Source: Piezodorus guildinii
Lineage: Eukaryota; Arthropoda; Insecta; Hemiptera; Pentatomidae
NCBI GenBank assembly: GCA_023052935.1
Contig: CM041297.1
Location: 3,710,280-3,774,279 of the forward strand
Reading direction: 5' to 3'
Length of the DNA: 64,000 nucleotides
Position numbers and translations under genes: made by a program. Each line of letters starts with the position of its first letter. The first letter of the stretch is position 1. The notes under the pieces are model-generated. The model saw nothing but the letters and a program-made list of their open reading frames with translations. It had not been told where the DNA came from and searched no databases. Of this stretch, positions 62,601 to 64,000 are shown one piece after another.

Positions 62601-63480
62601 CTGTATACTGATGCATCAAAAACTGACAGTGAGGTAGGCTGTGCAGTAGTTCTTAAGGATAACTGCATCAAGTTCAACTTGCCGCCCATGAACAGCGTCT
62701 TCACAGGCGAACTCTTCGCCATCTACCAAGGTTTGCTTCTCATCAAAACACATAACATAAAACATGCTCTACTAGCCACCGACTCCCTTAGCTCACTCGA
62801 GACCATAGCCAATGGAACCTAGAAAAACAAACTATTGTGCTATTGACATTGTGCTAGCCTGGGTACCCTCGCTCTGTGGTATCCCTGGAAATGAAGCAGC
62901 TGACAGGGCAGCAAACCTTGCCAAAACGACAGCGAAACCACCGTAGGAGACTGGAGACGCAAGTGCAAAAAAGCCTTAAAAGAACACTGGCAACAAACAT
63001 GGAATCAGACACCCAGCAAGAAATCAAGCAGGACACTCTTCCATGGAAGACTTCCAGACAGCCTCGCTCTAAAGAGGTTATCTTAACAAGACAGCGAATT
63101 GGACACTCGACATTCACCCACGGATACCTTATGAGAGGCTTAGAACCACCGATTTGCGAAACATGTAAAACACATTGTAACCACTTGCAAAATATACACT
63201 GACACCAGAACAAAACACGATATACCCCTCTCAATGGCCGAAGCACTCACCGACGATGAAGAAAGAATAAAAAAGTTATCAAGTTCATAAAAACTATAAA
63301 AATGATCCATCTTATATAACTACTATTGTAAAGTAATATTAATGTAAATATTGTAAAATTGTAACAGACTGTAAATGTAAGAATATGTAAACAATTTCTG
63401 CTATAAAGTGTAATTAAGCCGCTAATGACCCGCTTAGGTAGATGCGCAATATTATAAAATAAATAATAAAAAAAAAAGTT
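62600..63480 (+). pseudogene. I/R1-group LINE 3' end with RNase H domain
   Basis: The plus strand reads LYTDASKTDSEVGCAVVLKD (first RNase H Asp), FTGELFAIYQGLLLI (Glu), LLATDSLSSLETI (second Asp). After a stop and frameshifts comes WVPSLCGIPGNEAADRAANL (last RNase H block). The tail follows in another frame: EVILTRQRIGHSTFTHGYLM and PPICETC. The RNase H domain places it in the I/R1-type LINEs, unlike the Jockey-, RTE- and CR1-like copies here. A-rich tail at about 63469-63478. Dead. Confidence 0.85.
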
Positions 63481-63714
63481 CCCAATTGATACAATGCGGC
63501 TCAAATGATATTTAGAAATGATGAGGATGGAAAAGGGACCCTGGCCTAAACGGATTTCCCCAGCGAATAGCAGAAAGAAAACGGAAGAAAGGTTAAGAAA
63601 GGTATGATGAACAGGAGTATAGTGAGGTCGAGGCTTAATAATGAATAGTTATTAATTAATCTATTAACAATTTGCTATAGTTAGAAAGACTAAATTTGTC
63701 CATTGATGTTTCTT
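63481..63714. other. Unassigned stretch
   Basis: Nothing recognised. Confidence 0.4.
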
Positions 63715-63810
63715 TGGGATATATTCATTTAACACCACTATATGTTGCGGGTTTGAACCAGCGACCTTGGGCTAAGAAGGCTAATATGCTAGCCACCACT
63801 TACATATTCC
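63715..63810 (-). repeat. SINE-1 fragment
   Basis: Tail start (ATTCATTTAACACCACTATA) fused to the tRNA-like head in reverse (GCGGGTTTGAACCAGCGACC, ATGCTAGCCACCACTT). The body is deleted. Confidence 0.7.
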
Positions 63811-63849
63811 ATCTCTACTTGTACTTAAAAATCCTTAAATTGACTTTAT

Positions 63850-63898
63850 CAACGGAAGTAAGTGAAAATCGGGAGTTGCGAGCACCAGATATTTTGCA
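63850..63898 (-). repeat. Repeat X start, minus fragment
   Basis: GGAAGTAAGTGAAAATCGGG then GTTGCGAGCACCAGAT: the X start in reverse. Confidence 0.65.
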
Positions 63899-64000
63899 AT
63901 AAATGATGAAATTGAATAAAAAATGGATGGGCAGACGGGGAAATTTTTTGATAGCAAGAACTAGAACATGAGTAAAACGTTTCTCACTGATTTATATTTT

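Overview
The window is animal nuclear DNA, almost certainly from an arthropod. It is AT-rich, its genes are split by introns, and most of it is transposon debris: mariner and Tc1 elements, several LINE clades, a Helitron, solo LTRs, tRNA-derived SINEs and satellites. It also holds genes for corazonin, a neuropeptide best known from arthropods. I could not fix the order or species; a chelicerate or other non-insect arthropod is possible but unproven.

The host content is a cluster of four corazonin-type precursor genes. Two (Crz-1, minus, 24692-22756; Crz-2, plus, 33105-33939) lie head to head about 8.4 kb apart. They encode 96-residue precursors with an identical [Arg7]-corazonin (QTFQYSRGWTNGKR) and differ at 12 of 291 coding bases. 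Two more on the minus strand (39297-37912 and 60621-59639) are diverged paralogues with altered peptide ends: KIQYSRGWTNGAEGDR and QSYQYSKGWTNGAQGK. All four share one architecture: a signal peptide and peptide in the first coding exon, a phase-0 intron just after a Pro-rich end, a short second coding exon, and two cysteines in the C-terminal associated peptide. A short GC-rich candidate exon at 27039-27122 lies between Crz-1 and Crz-2 and is unassigned.

Layout: 1-13.4 kb is nested repeats (mariner, a tandem array of the dominant ~0.85-kb 'repeat X', LINE pieces, a solo LTR inside a mariner, a Tc1 element, a 19-unit 48-bp minisatellite). 13.4-16.6 kb is a 5'-truncated LINE with a 15-bp target duplication. 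17-22 kb holds SINEs and a foldback element. 22.7-34 kb holds Crz-1, mariner fragments, a Helitron carrying a reverse-transcriptase segment, a three-level nested LINE insertion, and Crz-2. 34.2-37.1 kb is a 21-bp satellite in an inverted SINE/mariner structure. 37.9-39.3 kb is the third corazonin gene, followed by a six-unit 113-bp satellite. 44.9-49.6 kb is a nearly complete Jockey-type LINE and 52.6-55.25 kb a LINE with an intact reverse transcriptase and a ~73-base A tail. 55-59.2 kb is LINE, foldback and mariner debris. 59.6-60.6 kb is the fourth corazonin gene. The remainder is repeat X, an RNase H-bearing LINE fragment and SINE ends.

No protein-coding gene other than the corazonin genes and transposon ORFs is supported. 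All long open frames over satellites (9.6-10.7, 34.2-34.5, 39.5-40.2 kb) are repeat artefacts.
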